From NCBI GenBank assembly GCA_964304625.1, contig OZ199839.1, forward strand, positions 8,866,001 through 8,930,000: DNA of 64,000 nucleotides. Reading direction: 5' to 3'. The stretch is from Kudoa neothunni. Its lineage: Eukaryota > Cnidaria. The translations under genes were made by a program, and so were the position numbers. Below, one piece after another: positions 24,873-36,963 of this stretch. How positions within the stretch are numbered: position 1 is the first letter of the stretch; each line of letters begins with the position of its first letter. Under the pieces are notes generated by a model, which was not told where the DNA came from, ran no database searches, and was given only the letters and a program-made list of their open reading frames with translations.

Positions 24873-26717
24873 TTAAAATTATTTAAAATATAAAATTATA
24901 TAACCTCGAATAATTTTAATAAATTCTATTGATTAGATTTTGATTAAACCAAGAAACATTATTACTAAGTCAGAGTCTAAAATGCTTAGCGTTTTGCGCC
25001 GTACGCTCTTGTCTTATCATCAGTAAATCTCTCTTGTTTACTTAAAAATGTTCTATTAATGTAGGAGATTGTGTTGTCCTCGATGTTAGGCTTGTTAAGT
25101 GGGTTACATGGTTTCCATAATTGGATTGTATTTGTTTATTCATGGCGACATATATCTATACTGAATTTATATATCCACAATTTCGAGATACATCTTATAT
25201 CGTTTATCTATCTGTACATTTAAGGTAGATGTGTCCATTTGGATGTGTACTTAAAGACATTCTTTATTTTTGGAACTTTAATATATTTGGCTTGATAAAT
25301 ACACTTTAAAAGTTTTATAGATGGAATTTAATATGGCAAAAATATGAAAATTTGCTAAATTAATGAAGAATTGAAAGCGTATGTTGTAATCAGATGGATT
25401 CAATCCTTACACACTGAATCATTATAACAACTAAATTTTCTGGAAACTTGTGTTAGATCCAAAGAGAGACGCCATTTAAAAGCTACTACTACAGTGATAG
25501 AGGACTAAATTAATCTACCCGTTACTATGCTAATAATGCGCGAAAAATATATTCTATAATTAAATTGGACATAGAATCTAATTATTAACGCGCAATGCAA
25601 CGTTTTATTTTACAATCAAATAATGCTTTTTTAATATCGTCTTGAATGGCGATACAGTTATATTTTGTTCTTTCTTTAACAATGGAAACACCTTACGTAA
25701 AAGTATCCATTTTATAGGATTTTCTCCCGCTCACATTGAGTTTTAAGTGATTCATAATTTGGTTTATCCAATTTTTTCGCACATTCTAACTTAAAACTAT
25801 AGTACGCAATCGCAATCGCAATCCATATAGGATTAATTTTATTTCCGTTAGTTTTGTATGTTATTAAGCGAATAACTAAATTTTAATCGATCATATTATC
25901 TTTTTATACTTTATTTTATCACGAAAACAGTGGTACACAACTGATTCTAGCGTTTAAAACCGAATCTAGCAACTTAGAAAGAATTAAATACTACATGAGA
26001 TTTTTAAAATAATTTATTATTCATATTTATTTGTGGCAAAAAATATTTTGGAAGGCGATTTCACTATTCGGGAAACCAAGTTATCGATGAGTCCCCCTGA
26101 CCAAGATAACTAATGATGTAATAATGAGCACATTTTTATGTTTTTTCTCCTCACAACAGAAATTTTTTTAAAGATTCCTAACACTGATAATCCTATACTA
26201 CCATTAACATTAGAGTTCAATTTTTTTGTTCATTTTAAGTGTAACTATGCCATGGTTATCAAAAATATCCTCATACGGGTAATAAACAAAAATTTATGAA
26301 AATAACTACGAAAAATAGGCGACAGATAGATTATTTCGAATTTAATTAATATCTATGTAGAGTACGCTTGAAAAAAAGCGATCATTTTGTTTGAAAAATT
26401 ATTAGGGGTCACTCGCTCTATAACACCCAAAACTAAGGGAAACAAAATTAATCTTCTACTCCTGGCGCATGCACTATTGCTGTGAAAAGAGACACTATCA
26501 TTTTAGTTGGGATTAATACCTCCAGCCTACAAATCACGAAAGCGTTCACTTTGTTTAAGACCGATGAAAATAACCGACGAGATTATTAAATGAAGTAAAA
26601 ATGTATTGAATGCGCCCAACAGTTTTATAACGAGTTGAATACTCGGAGAAAAAAAGACGAAACTGAAATAAATTTAAATTTAGTTAGAATCCCACATTAT
26701 ATTATTGTACAATGATT
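24873..26717. other. Long AT-rich intergenic stretch
   Basis: No exons or RNA genes recognised. An (AC)n microsatellite near 26761-26778 lies just inside the neighbouring gene's last intron. Confidence 0.45.
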
Positions 26718-27405
26718 TCAATTGGAATGGCTGTAACTTCTAACAATAAATAACGATTATACACACACACGCACACATAACACAGATGCGAACCTGCTGT
26801 TTCTATCTCTACGAGGGGGATCAGCAGCCCTTCTCGGCAGTGGTGATTCTTTGGATCTACTCTCATGGGTGTATTCGGCCCTTCTATGTCTGGATGGTGA
26901 GTCACGATTTCTAAAATTGGGATTCCAATTCGATACACATTTACCGATCTATCGGTTTACCTGTAACGATCGCCACCTTGTCTCGCATCGTCATATCTGC
27001 GATTATCGTAGCAATCCCGCGATTTATGTCCAACTCGACCACAATTGTAACAATTCCTATCATCAACCCTTGGACGACCACCATCATCTCTCGAATCTTT
27101 ATCACCTAGTAGTAGAGACGTTGTGAATATCCACCATCAAACGCTAATGTGATGAAGCGTAAACTACGTCGATCTCTAGCCAACTCCACTCGAACAGATC
27201 TTCCACAGAATCTTCGACCATCCATCCTTTTTACAGCTTCTTTTGCGTCACGTTCGTCCGAATAGATAACAAATGCAAAACCAGGTGGCCTTCGAGCAAT
27301 CCACACGTCCTCCAGTTTACCGTACCTAGAAAACTCATCCTCCATCTCTTCCTTTCTCACTCCTTCCGGTAGACCACCAATAAATACCCTCGCTCTCTCA
27401 ACCAT
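26718..27405 (-). CDS. SR splicing factor with RRM and CCHC knuckle (SRSF7/SRSF3-like)
   Basis: Exons 27405-27168, 27105-26961, 26910-26794 and 26739-26718 join in phase to 173 residues; introns are 50-62 bp. Residues about 5-76 form an RRM with RNP2 RVFIGGLP and RNP1-like PPGFAFVIYSD. A CCHC zinc knuckle follows (CYNCGRVGHKSRDC, about residues 98-111), then an Arg/Ser-rich tail ending in RNSRSYSHSN. RRM, knuckle and RS order is that of SRSF7 (9G8) and nematode/insect relatives, which bind exonic enhancers and recruit the spliceosome. The RS tail is short compared with vertebrate SRSF7 (about 238 residues). The start is the ATG before VERARVFIGG. Confidence 0.93.
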
Positions 27406-28440
27406 TACACAACAACTCAGCCGTCAATGAACAAGTCACGCACCCACGAATCTCCCACCGATCTAATCCATCCAACATGGATGGTTGTTAATATGACAAT
27501 TTTTCGATTGCACTGCATTAATCTCATTTCAATAATATATTATTTGTTTCTAAGCAGCGGCATACATTCCGCAAACGTAATGAATGTGCATTAATTTAAT
27601 TTAGCTTATTCACGAACATCTCCGAATAATTCGTGAGTATTACACGCTGTGTATTTTCTACGGGTGCACTCCACCAAAAGTGATACGTTTGTTTCGTTGT
27701 TTTGTAGACATAGGAATTTTAATTAATTGAGTTGCTTATCCGTTATTAATGTGTGCGCACGCAAAAACCTTATTGTGTAATTAACAATCGTATACAACTG
27801 TCAAAGATGACCAAGTCACTCGCTTACTAAGTGGGCACAAACCATTGTAATTCCTTTCGGTCATCCTATGTCATTGGTTCCATCTTTACAATTCATTAAC
27901 TCGGTGAGGTTAACATCAGAGTTGTATTTCCACATTCGGATCAACCAAACTAACTGCGTTATCTCAAAGTTAGATGATACTCGAGTTAATTTTTTGATCC
28001 TTTAATAACTATTTTTTATGTTTATTACAGTTGTTAACAACTTTTTGATTATCGGATCCTACAAATCTAAAAGGTAAAATGTAGGTACGCTTGAACCACT
28101 TCTATTTTTAATACGCACATCCCCCTCTTTCTAACTTTTTCCACTTCACAATTTACATATACTGTTCATTGTCTGTTTAATCTTGTAGTGATTAATTACT
28201 GCTGGTCGGGTTTTAAACCCAAAACAGCCAAAAGTAATTAGCTAAGGTCAAAATTGCGCGTAAGAGGTGTAGTCTACAGATTCTAATGGACACTTACTAT
28301 TAAAATTAATTTTTTTTAATTATTCCTAATGATTATTTTTGAACATTAAATTATGATTAGAACTCACAAATCAATACATAAAATCCGTGGTCTCTATGTA
28401 TCTTTCCAGACAATGCCCATCCGTGCCTTCGTGTTAATGC
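27406..28440. other. Upstream region of the SR gene
   Basis: Contains the SR promoter by position; no further gene or repeat recognised. Confidence 0.4.
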
Positions 28441-30020
28441 CCTCTTTTGGTTACAATGTGTCAAACTGAAGTGTGGAAAGTGTTGAAGAGGCTTTGAAAG
28501 CTAGTAGACTTTTCTCTTGGAAAAAATCTATAACGCGTTCTAAAGAATGGGACAATTTCTGTTCCATCTTTACTAAAGACGGGGTTGAAACATCCTAAAT
28601 TGATTTTATTGTTAATTTAAGCGTATCAGATCAGGTAATGTTTGACATTAAAATTGCTAATTTTGTAGCTGAAACAATCTCCCCGTTTACAATAACAGAA
28701 AGTGCATCGTTTACAGAGATAATACACTTTGCATTTAACTTAGGCCAAAAGTTCAATGAACCTAGTGCTAGGCTTAAGATTTTGTCCAAAAAATGCGTTA
28801 AACAAATAATTATGAATGAGTATAAGCGTATGTATTTAAAAATGGAAAAATTAATTACAGCAATCAATCACAATAGTATGTGCCCAACCGTTGATATATC
28901 AGTGTTGTTTGTTAAAAATTTCACTCTTCAACATCTCCAGTGTGACATGATCTATTCTCCTGTAAAACACACTCCAGAAAATATAAGTAAAATCTGCACG
29001 GAATTTTGTACTAAATTTTCACTTAGCAAATCTGATCTAAGAATTATTTGTGACTCCGCAGCAAACAATCTATCTGGTCTAAGAGAGTTCAACAATATTA
29101 ATCTCAAGGTATTTTATGTATTAAATTGATGTATTTTAATATATTGATTACATTTTTTTATCATTAAGTTTATAAATAAATTTTATTTTCGCTATAATAT
29201 CTAATTTCAATTTGTTCATTATGTGTAGCTTGGGATCTCAGTACAAACAGCACATCCGATTTATCCATACTAAGGGTGAATGTTGACAAACTGTGCGGAT
29301 CTGTTCATAAAACGGCAGATTTACAGTCCAAATTACCAATGAAAATACAATGGGACTCAGCTACGCGATCATGGAGAGGTCTCAGCGATCGATATAGGAC
29401 GTTAGTGGCGTATTTCGATAGTTCGGAGGGTGTGCTAGAAAATACTTTGATCAGCTGGAGCGGGTGAAAAGGCCATCGTCACATTTTGTAATTCGTTGAA
29501 GTTTCGTTTTTTACGTTATCGTTAGGTATTTATTGTATTTCATCGTATCAAAGCAATGATTCAAAAGCAACATGAAACTTTTATGGGCGATTATTGTATG
29601 CATTTGGAAAGTTTATTGGACGAAAAATACACACAATGTATTGATATCAACCGTAAAATCGCAACTTTTCTTCATCCAAATTTTGAAAAATTCAAATTTA
29701 TTGAGCGTGAGTCTACAAAATAAAGAATTAAATTATGTGATGTGATGTGATAAACCACTCAATATGTTATGAACTGGATAGTGACTCAGAAGATTTTCAA
29801 TCAGAAATTCAACTGTACATCCGAGAAAAAGTCAACCAAGTTTACGAAAATCCGCCCGTTTATTGGGAAAAATCAAAGAAAGAAAATCTTAAAAAAGTTG
29901 CAACTAACGTGTACATACAGCCGACCAGCATCCAGCTCAATGTCAGAACGGGCGTTGTCATACGCTGGAAAAATTTTATCCAAGTCTAGATATAGACTTG
30001 AACCGAACACGTAACGAAAA
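28441..30020 (+). mobile_element. hAT transposase relic
   Basis: Coding pieces of a hAT-family (BED/ZBED-like) transposase lie in order over 1.5 kb. 28638-29129 has FVAETISPFTITESASFTEI, a TVDIS block and RIICDSAANNLSGLR. 29540-29720 has KIATFLHPNFEKFKF. 29747-30014 is the C-terminal dimerisation region, where two frames must be combined to see SERALSYAGKILSKSRYRL. Stops and frame changes (about four) show it is dead. Terminal repeats and an 8-bp duplication were not identified. Confidence 0.82.
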
Positions 30021-31391
30021 TTAGTAGTCTATACTAATAATATTAAAAATAAGACACTTCTGGAGTAAATTTAATTCACTCCTCTTTATTATGTTTTATT
30101 TTGCACTATCTCAAAAGCAAATTGAACAGACCTAACTATTAGACTTATTAGATTAGGGTTTGAAAGTATTTTTGTCATTCTAAAAAATGTGTTGACAGAT
30201 TTGACTATAGCGTAACTTAATATAACGAGGTTCTGTTTCCTAAATCAACTTAATTATCTTTTAAAAAAACTGATATCAAATTTGTATTTGGTAATAAAAT
30301 ATGAAATTATGACGTATAAGGTAACATACCCCAAAAATTCTAGTAAATCAAGGTAAAGATCGTAATTGTTTATATTCAATGCCTCATATTTTTTTCGATT
30401 AAAATTAGATTTTAATCGAATATCTTTTTTTCACGATTGTCCGTAATAAAATAAAAGAATAAAAAGACAAAATTTAGCTTAAAATAATTACTTCTCAATT
30501 AAAGAATTTTTCGTCAGGACGCTGTCGGATACACGTGCAATCTCCATCTTTTTCAACAAACATTGAATTGTTGTCTAATTTGTTTTGATAATCATCCATA
30601 AATTGGTTGTTCTTCATATTTTTTAACATATAAACGTAAATTTTACAATATCAGATTAATCTATATATGTATTAATTGGTTTTAACTATGAATAATTTAA
30701 AAACGAGGACAACCACATGCTCTCAAAATGCATTTTCTTAATATTCTTAGGATTGATGAGTTTTTTTAAAAATAAGTAAACACTATATTTTAGATAAACA
30801 TTTAATTTCAATAGGTAAATAATTAAAGGTTGATTATATGAAGTTATTACTATATTAAAGAAATTGTTACGTATGTGTTTAGTATAACACTTGATAAACG
30901 TAAAAATATTGTCCTTCATCATATTCACTTTCTAATTTAAAACTTCTGTTGATAAGCACTTACCTACGTTGTTTGAAAAAAAGATTATAGCTATGCCAAC
31001 TTTTCCTACAATATTTTTTAAACAAATCGTTGTCTTCATTCATAATTAAAAATGTTTTCGATATTTGACGTGTTCTTTCGAATGAGAAAACGTCCCTTTC
31101 GAGAGGAAAGATTTCTACGGTATTATAATTATAATAGAATAGTGAAATTAAAATATGATTTTGTTATATCATATGAAATGTTAATTTGTGTTTTTTGCGT
31201 CAGAGATGTTTACGCAAATCTATGTATAATCTCATTTATGTTTAAAAGCGTCGAAAATTGCATGTCCTACAGATAAGATATCGTATATAAAAGTAAATAT
31301 AATTCTAATTTATTTTTTAATTTCTTTTTTATTCGCATATTTTTTAAAAGAAAATTGTATAAACTTCAATTAGCATACAAACCAAAAAACA
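30021..31391. other. AT-rich intergenic with one element end
   Basis: 30525-30570 (CTGTCGGATACACGTGCAAT) matches the ends of the element at 36964-38281. Otherwise nothing recognised. Confidence 0.45.
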
Positions 31392-31395
31392 ACCA

Positions 31396-32846
31396 CCCTC
31401 CAAAGAGCTTGGGTCAATTAGACCCAGGTTTTTTTTATCAATTTATCGAAAGAAATCTAAACAGTGAAACGCCAAAATATTTTATAAATCTATCGGCTAT
31501 ATTTTTAGTAAAACAGTGGAAAATGTATCAGATAATCCTACTTAATCCTTTACACTTCATTTTGAGCTTTCCTCACGCTGCATCATACACTAAATATTAC
31601 TGTGAATAGTTTATTTTCTGTGCAATAATGGATAAAATTTAATTTTCATTTTAAATTAATAATTTTTGGTATTTAAAAATTCCGATATTACGTTAGACTA
31701 TATTACGTCTCCAAGAAACGTGTTTTTGAATCTTGTTACATACGCACACACGGTTTTATTTGAAAAATGTCACTGAGCGATTCTGAGATGTATAGTGAAT
31801 ATTTACTATCGTCAACAAATGAATTCGGTGACTTTGAATCCGAAACTTCGGAGGAATCCTTAGCAGTCGATATGTTACTGGAAATCTAACTATAGGCAAA
31901 AATAGAACTCTTTAGTTTAGCCGAAGGCAAGGAAATTTATCGATAAATTTTTTACAAGAATAGATTTAAACAAATCGCCAGAGTTCTTCATTTTTATGAT
32001 TATAGGACAAGAGCAGACAACCTTTTTACATCTCTCCCACTCGCATTAAAATTGTTACGTATACTTCTGGCGTATTTGGGTACTATACGCCACAACAAAA
32101 GAGACATTCCAAAATGTGCTCTTCCATCTGAAAATAGAGAGTTATTTAGTATGACTTTTCTATTTTTCGAAAAATTTATGCTAACATCGTATGTAAATAA
32201 GAAAAATAAATCTGTCATTTTGTTAGCTATAATAAAACGAAAGGTGGCGCTGATTCAGTCGATAGAATGTTGGCATCTGTCATTGTAAGGGGATTCAATA
32301 GAAGATGGCCAATGATTGTTTTCTTTAACATGCTGGATTTATCCCTGGTAAATGCGTTTGTATTATACAAAAACATTTTTAATTGTAAAAATAAACTACG
32401 GAGCACTTTCTTGAAAGAATTGGCCGATGTTCTCTATCAACATCATTACAATTAACAAGGGGGAACGATAAAAAAATCTCAGCACGTTGTACAAATTGTC
32501 TTGGTTTTTATTGTCGAACCCGTTCAACCAACAGACATTGTAACTGTTCAAATAATGTATAACAGAAATTTACGTTTTTTAAAAAACGTTGAAATGTTTT
32601 CTTTGTTGAAAAATTAATTGTTGTTATTTTTTATTGTAAAAGTGTGAATCTCAATATAGCCGATAGATTTTAAAAATATTTTGTCGTTTCACTATTTAGA
32701 CTTATTCAATAAAATTTGCGTAAATTATACCTTATAACAAGTTAGGAGAATACATAAATTTTAGTGAGTTAATGAAAATTATAAATAAAGACATGATCTC
32801 ATTAATTTCGATTTGGGGTCAAATTGGCCCCAAGGTCTTTAGAGGG
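31396..32846 (+). mobile_element. Internally deleted piggyBac
   Basis: Left end CCCTCCAAAGAGCTTGGGTC (31396) pairs with an inverted right end reading CCCTCTAAAGACCTTGGGGC and ending at 32846; TTAA follows at 32847-32850. The left flank is ACCA, so that TTAA has decayed. Transposase pieces: an acidic N-terminus from ATG 31768, LFSLAEGKEIYR, then a large internal loss, LLAYLGTIRHNKRDIPK, NKTKGGADSVDRM, RRWPMIVFFNMLDLSLVNAF, and a Cys-rich tail (C-x2-C.. about 32477-32545). It is related to but clearly distinct from the copy at 467-2876. Confidence 0.9.
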
Positions 32847-32850
32847 TTAA

Positions 32851-33253
32851 TATAGATATCAGATAATTACGTATCAACAGACACATAAAGATTGAACCAA
32901 ATGGAAATCTTCAAAAGTTTCATTCAATTCATCAGACAGACGCAATGCTTTCGCTTTCAGTGTCGGATGGATCAAAATCACTGGAACCAATAAGATCTAT
33001 CATTGTATTGTAAGAATGAATCACATGTAAAAGATTAACTGAGCATAAAACAAGAATTAAAGGATATAACAATAATCCACTTCAATTAAAACTCAACTTA
33101 AAATCAACAGAAAAATTTGTTCAATTAATAATTTGGATGTTCAGAAAACGTAATATAATGAATTTACATGAAATTTCGATTTTACAACGCCAATTTAATA
33201 AATGGATGGGTTCATGGAGTCCATAATTATCTACAAAGGGTTAATTTATTTGT
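32851..33253. other. No clear gene
   Basis: May hold the 3' end of the minus-strand reading at 33254-33530, for example an exon after an acceptor near 33228. Not resolved. Confidence 0.35.
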
Positions 33254-33530
33254 CTATATTATTGTTCTCTCTTGGAAATTCCATATTACCCCCCTCTCGA
33301 AAGTTTTATCCATTCTGTTATTGAGTAGTTTAAATTTCTCATTTCTAACAATGTCGCAATTTTCATTCAAGTTGCTATAATTGAAGTCAATTAATGTTTT
33401 TGACTTCCATGATGGGATAGTAATCAACAGATGATGGATGTAATACCGAAGTTCTAAATCAATTGGTCTTGGAGTCACTCTTAGTTCATACTTTTTCAAA
33501 TTATTCAATAATCTCCACGTCAAAAAAGTG
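33254..33530 (-). CDS. Unrecognised minus-strand exon(s)
   Basis: A 90-codon frame free of stops has balanced composition and reads as real protein (RVTPRPIDLELRYYIHH, then SWKSKTLIDFNYSNL). It begins after a plausible acceptor and ends at a GT (FERG|GTAATATGG). Splicing to an acceptor near 33228 would add about 12 residues and a stop. No family was recognised and no 5' exon was found. It may be a partial gene or relic. Confidence 0.4.
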
Positions 33531-34919
33531 AGCGATATTTTGTCTTATGTTTTAAGTGCGTATTAATTATGCCGAAGTAATCAAAACACAGTTTTGGGGG
33601 GCAAAATAAGCATAGCTAACACTCCTATTTTTCTCCTCGAGAGAATTATATCTTACTTTTATAATTATGTGAAATGACTTATTTCATTTTTACCTTACGA
33701 TTAATATCTATATTTAATATCTATATTTTGAATTTTCGAGAATATATTCTAAAAATGCACAATAATCATGCTACGTAAAAAATAACGCGTGACTGTGCTC
33801 ATTTTAGTGATATCAATAATAAATATTTTGACCCAATAAAGAACCATCCAACAATATTGCATTGTTAAATTTAAAAAATATCTTGATTTTAATGTGAATT
33901 ATTGTAATTTTTGAAAAATTAATAATAAGTATTTTGACAACAACGAAATAAAAATATTTATTAAAATAATAATTAGTTGATTTCCACGTAATCCTTCACG
34001 TGGGTAACTTATGTAATTGATAACTGGTTATGAAAATAATAAAAGTACCTTCATAATCGTGCCTATGCACTCAAATGACAAATAGGTTGTAATACAAACA
34101 AAACATTATATTACAAATCTTCTTTATATTTACGATCAATCCCTTAATTTTTTTCTTTTTCAAACACAGAATAACTTAAAAAAATTAATTTTGCGAATTT
34201 ACTTAGTTTATCTGATATAATTTGGAAACCAGAATTTATTATTGTCGTGTGTTATAATACTCAGTAGTCATTGGATAAGTATTCTATTCTGGTTGTGTGA
34301 ACAAGTAACAGAAATTAATTAATAATAAGGTTAGGGATTTCTTGCCCAATCAAATGAGAGATTATTGTTGAACCGATTGATAAAAGTGAGATTATGTAAA
34401 AATAATCAGCAAACCATTTTTAAACAGATTATTGCCTCTACTAATTTCGATTAACAGAAGATTATCTGATTAACGTACCGAAATAGGCGCATACCAATCT
34501 ACGTCACTTAAGGTGTCATCTGCTTACGATTGACTCCGATAGATGTGTTGTCGTTTATTCACCACTTAAAAATATTTAAATATTCAATCAGAATATTTTA
34601 AGTGAGTTTAAATATGGAGGTTTGAACATTCTTATTTTAACTAATATGTATTAATCGTGGAAACGAGGTAAAATAATCGTCATGCTAATTCCCAATTGAA
34701 TAACACGTGACACAGTCGCTAATTCTCTATCAAATTAAGAGATTTATCAATCTATTTTGGAGGTGTATTTGATTCGAATTTATCGATCTAAATTTTAACC
34801 GCATGGAATCGTTAAAATAAACAGACTACCTTGCAAACATCCTTTATTAATAATCACGACAATAAACGAAGATGATCTCATGTGGTGTTCGGTATCTACG
34901 TGCAGCGTTCGGTTTGGTC
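33531..34919. other. Intergenic, AT-rich
   Basis: No gene recognised. Presumably includes the promoter of the RRM/CCHC gene. Confidence 0.4.
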
Positions 34920-35886
34920 ATGGTGTCGTCTACTCTCCATTGTGAAAAATTTGGAATCCGAAACCACCGTTGACGATTTGAAAGAAACTTTCAAAAAGTA
35001 CGGAAAGGTTAATGACATTGCCATCGACGATGATAGTGCAAGCGCCACTGTTATGTTTGCAAGAGTGAAAGCAGCGGAAAGGCACTCAGCGCATTGAATG
35101 GCAAAGATGTGTGTGGATCGATCGTGAAGATCTCCATGGATGATGAGGAATCTGAAGTGGATTCTGGTAGAAATTGATTGTGTTGAGAGGTGCTGATAAT
35201 GGGTTTATATTTTTGTAGATGAAGAGGAGGTGAATCCAGCCGCCAGTAACAGCAACGAGGAGGACAACGATATGATGATGATATCAATGAGGAAGAAGAA
35301 CTGGAAGAAGATGATGATGATGATGATGATGAGCAGGAAACCCCTAATAAAAACTGCCAAAACCTGTCGAACCTGTTCCAAAGAAGGTCACATTGCTAAG
35401 TTCTGCCCACAGAACCAGAAGGACAAGAAAAAGTTTGAAAAGATCACTTGTTTTAAATGTGGAAAATTTGGTCACAAATCTCGTGATTGTAAAAATGCCT
35501 TGAAAAACATGTGCTTCAACTGCGCTCAAGATGGACATTTGTCTCGTGACTGTCCAAACAAACAACCCTCTGGCAATGCCTCTAGGGTCTGTTTCAGATG
35601 TAAACAAACAGGTCACATGTCCAGAGAATGTCCCAACAAATCTGAGGAGAATCACCAAGCCAGAGCTTGCTACAAATGTGGTCAAACTGGTCACGTGCTC
35701 AGGGATTGTAAAAATCGATCTGAAGCTGACCATAACACAAGAAAATGTTTCAAATGCGGTGATCCAGGTCACATCTCTCGGGATTGTACTTCCGGTAGCT
35801 CTGGGGGCCCAATTCGAACAAATGGTGGGAATGCCGGCATAAAAAAATCCAGACAATCTCCCTACCACAAGAAAAATATGAAGTAA
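34920..35886 (+). CDS. RRM plus acidic linker plus six CCHC zinc knuckles (frame irregular)
   Basis: An N-terminal RRM (IVKNLESETTVDDLKETF, then VNDIAID) continues across a short intron (35167-35218, GT-AG) into an acidic linker and six CCHC knuckles between about 35360 and 35800: CRTCSKEGHIAKFC, CFKCGKFGHKSRDC, CFNCAQDGHLSRDC, CFRCKQTGHMSREC, CYKCGQTGHVLRDC and CFKCGDPGHISRDC. The knuckles resemble CNBP/GIS2-type single-strand nucleic-acid binders; the RRM adds RNA binding. The knuckle part is one intact frame to TAA. The RRM part is not: small frame changes are needed near 34936, 35078 and around the acidic/poly-Met stretch (35270-35350). These may be assembly errors or decay. The ATG at 34920 is the likely start. 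Confidence 0.8.
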
Positions 35887-36963
35887 TCGTAGCTCCACGA
35901 TCGTTTCTAATTTGATTGTGTAGGAATTGAGGTAGCGCTTACTCCACTCAGTCAACATCAATTCATTTTGCTGTTACTTTGTAGAATATTTATTTGAGGA
36001 GTTGTAGTCAAAATATATGTATTTGTGATCTGTTAGTTTGTCATGGATGGGTTTCTACTGATTGGCGTGTTCTATTTAATGTTTTTATTGATTGCGTTGG
36101 CGTTCTTTTTTCAGTTTGGGGTTGTTGTTAATTGGTATTATTAAATTTTATGTTTTCCGAGAGTCGTGGATTACTATCGCGAAATCTCGACTATTTATGT
36201 TTATTTCTATACGATAAATTCTCCAATGAATTACTCTGTCTTAATGAGGCCTCAAACTTTACCGTTTATTTATATTCTCTTCTATAAGCTGTTTGTATTC
36301 GTATTTTCCTAATTAAACTTAACAACTAATAATGAACAAGAAACTTAACTAGTGTACTTGTCGTTTGAATTAATAATTGGGTGACAGTGATAGAAACTAA
36401 GGTATTGAACAAATCTACACATTGATTGTATGATATATTGAAAAGAGAATAAACTATAAGATTTAATCTAAATAGAATTGAATGAATGTGAAGGTCATTC
36501 ATGCAGGATTAAAGAGTGAGTTATAAAAAATAGCAAAAATATAACATTCTATATTTATAAAAGTATAAAAACACGGTCTCGTCTAATTATTCACCCGAAA
36601 TTTGCTTAAAAATGATCTGTACACGATGAATTAAGGCTAGCAGAAACAAAGCTCCTAGTATGACATTTTGTAAAACCTCAAAAAACTAAAAAAGTAGTCG
36701 TTGGGTCGTGCGGAATATGGCTCTAGCGCAATTTTAAAAAATTTACTTGTATACTCCATATTTTATTTTACTTCAGGTTTAAATAAGTAGTTCAATAACA
36801 AATAAGTCATTAAAAATTAACGAATATTTGGATTTCAACAAATAAGGCGTGCTCCGATACAATCCATCCGGACCCTAGAAAATAACTATCTTAATGGTCT
36901 TAAATTTCTTTGTCGATTATCAATAATAAATCCAATAAATTACTTCAACATTTTTGCCTATTT
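35887..36963. other. 3' flank and intergenic
   Basis: Contains a small hydrophobic open frame at 36043-36144, listed separately as a finding. Otherwise AT-rich without recognised genes. Confidence 0.4.

Noticed and set aside
35344-35961. Long minus-strand open frame of about 205 codons
   Set aside because: Shadow of the CCHC knuckle gene; the plus frame has six perfect zinc knuckles.
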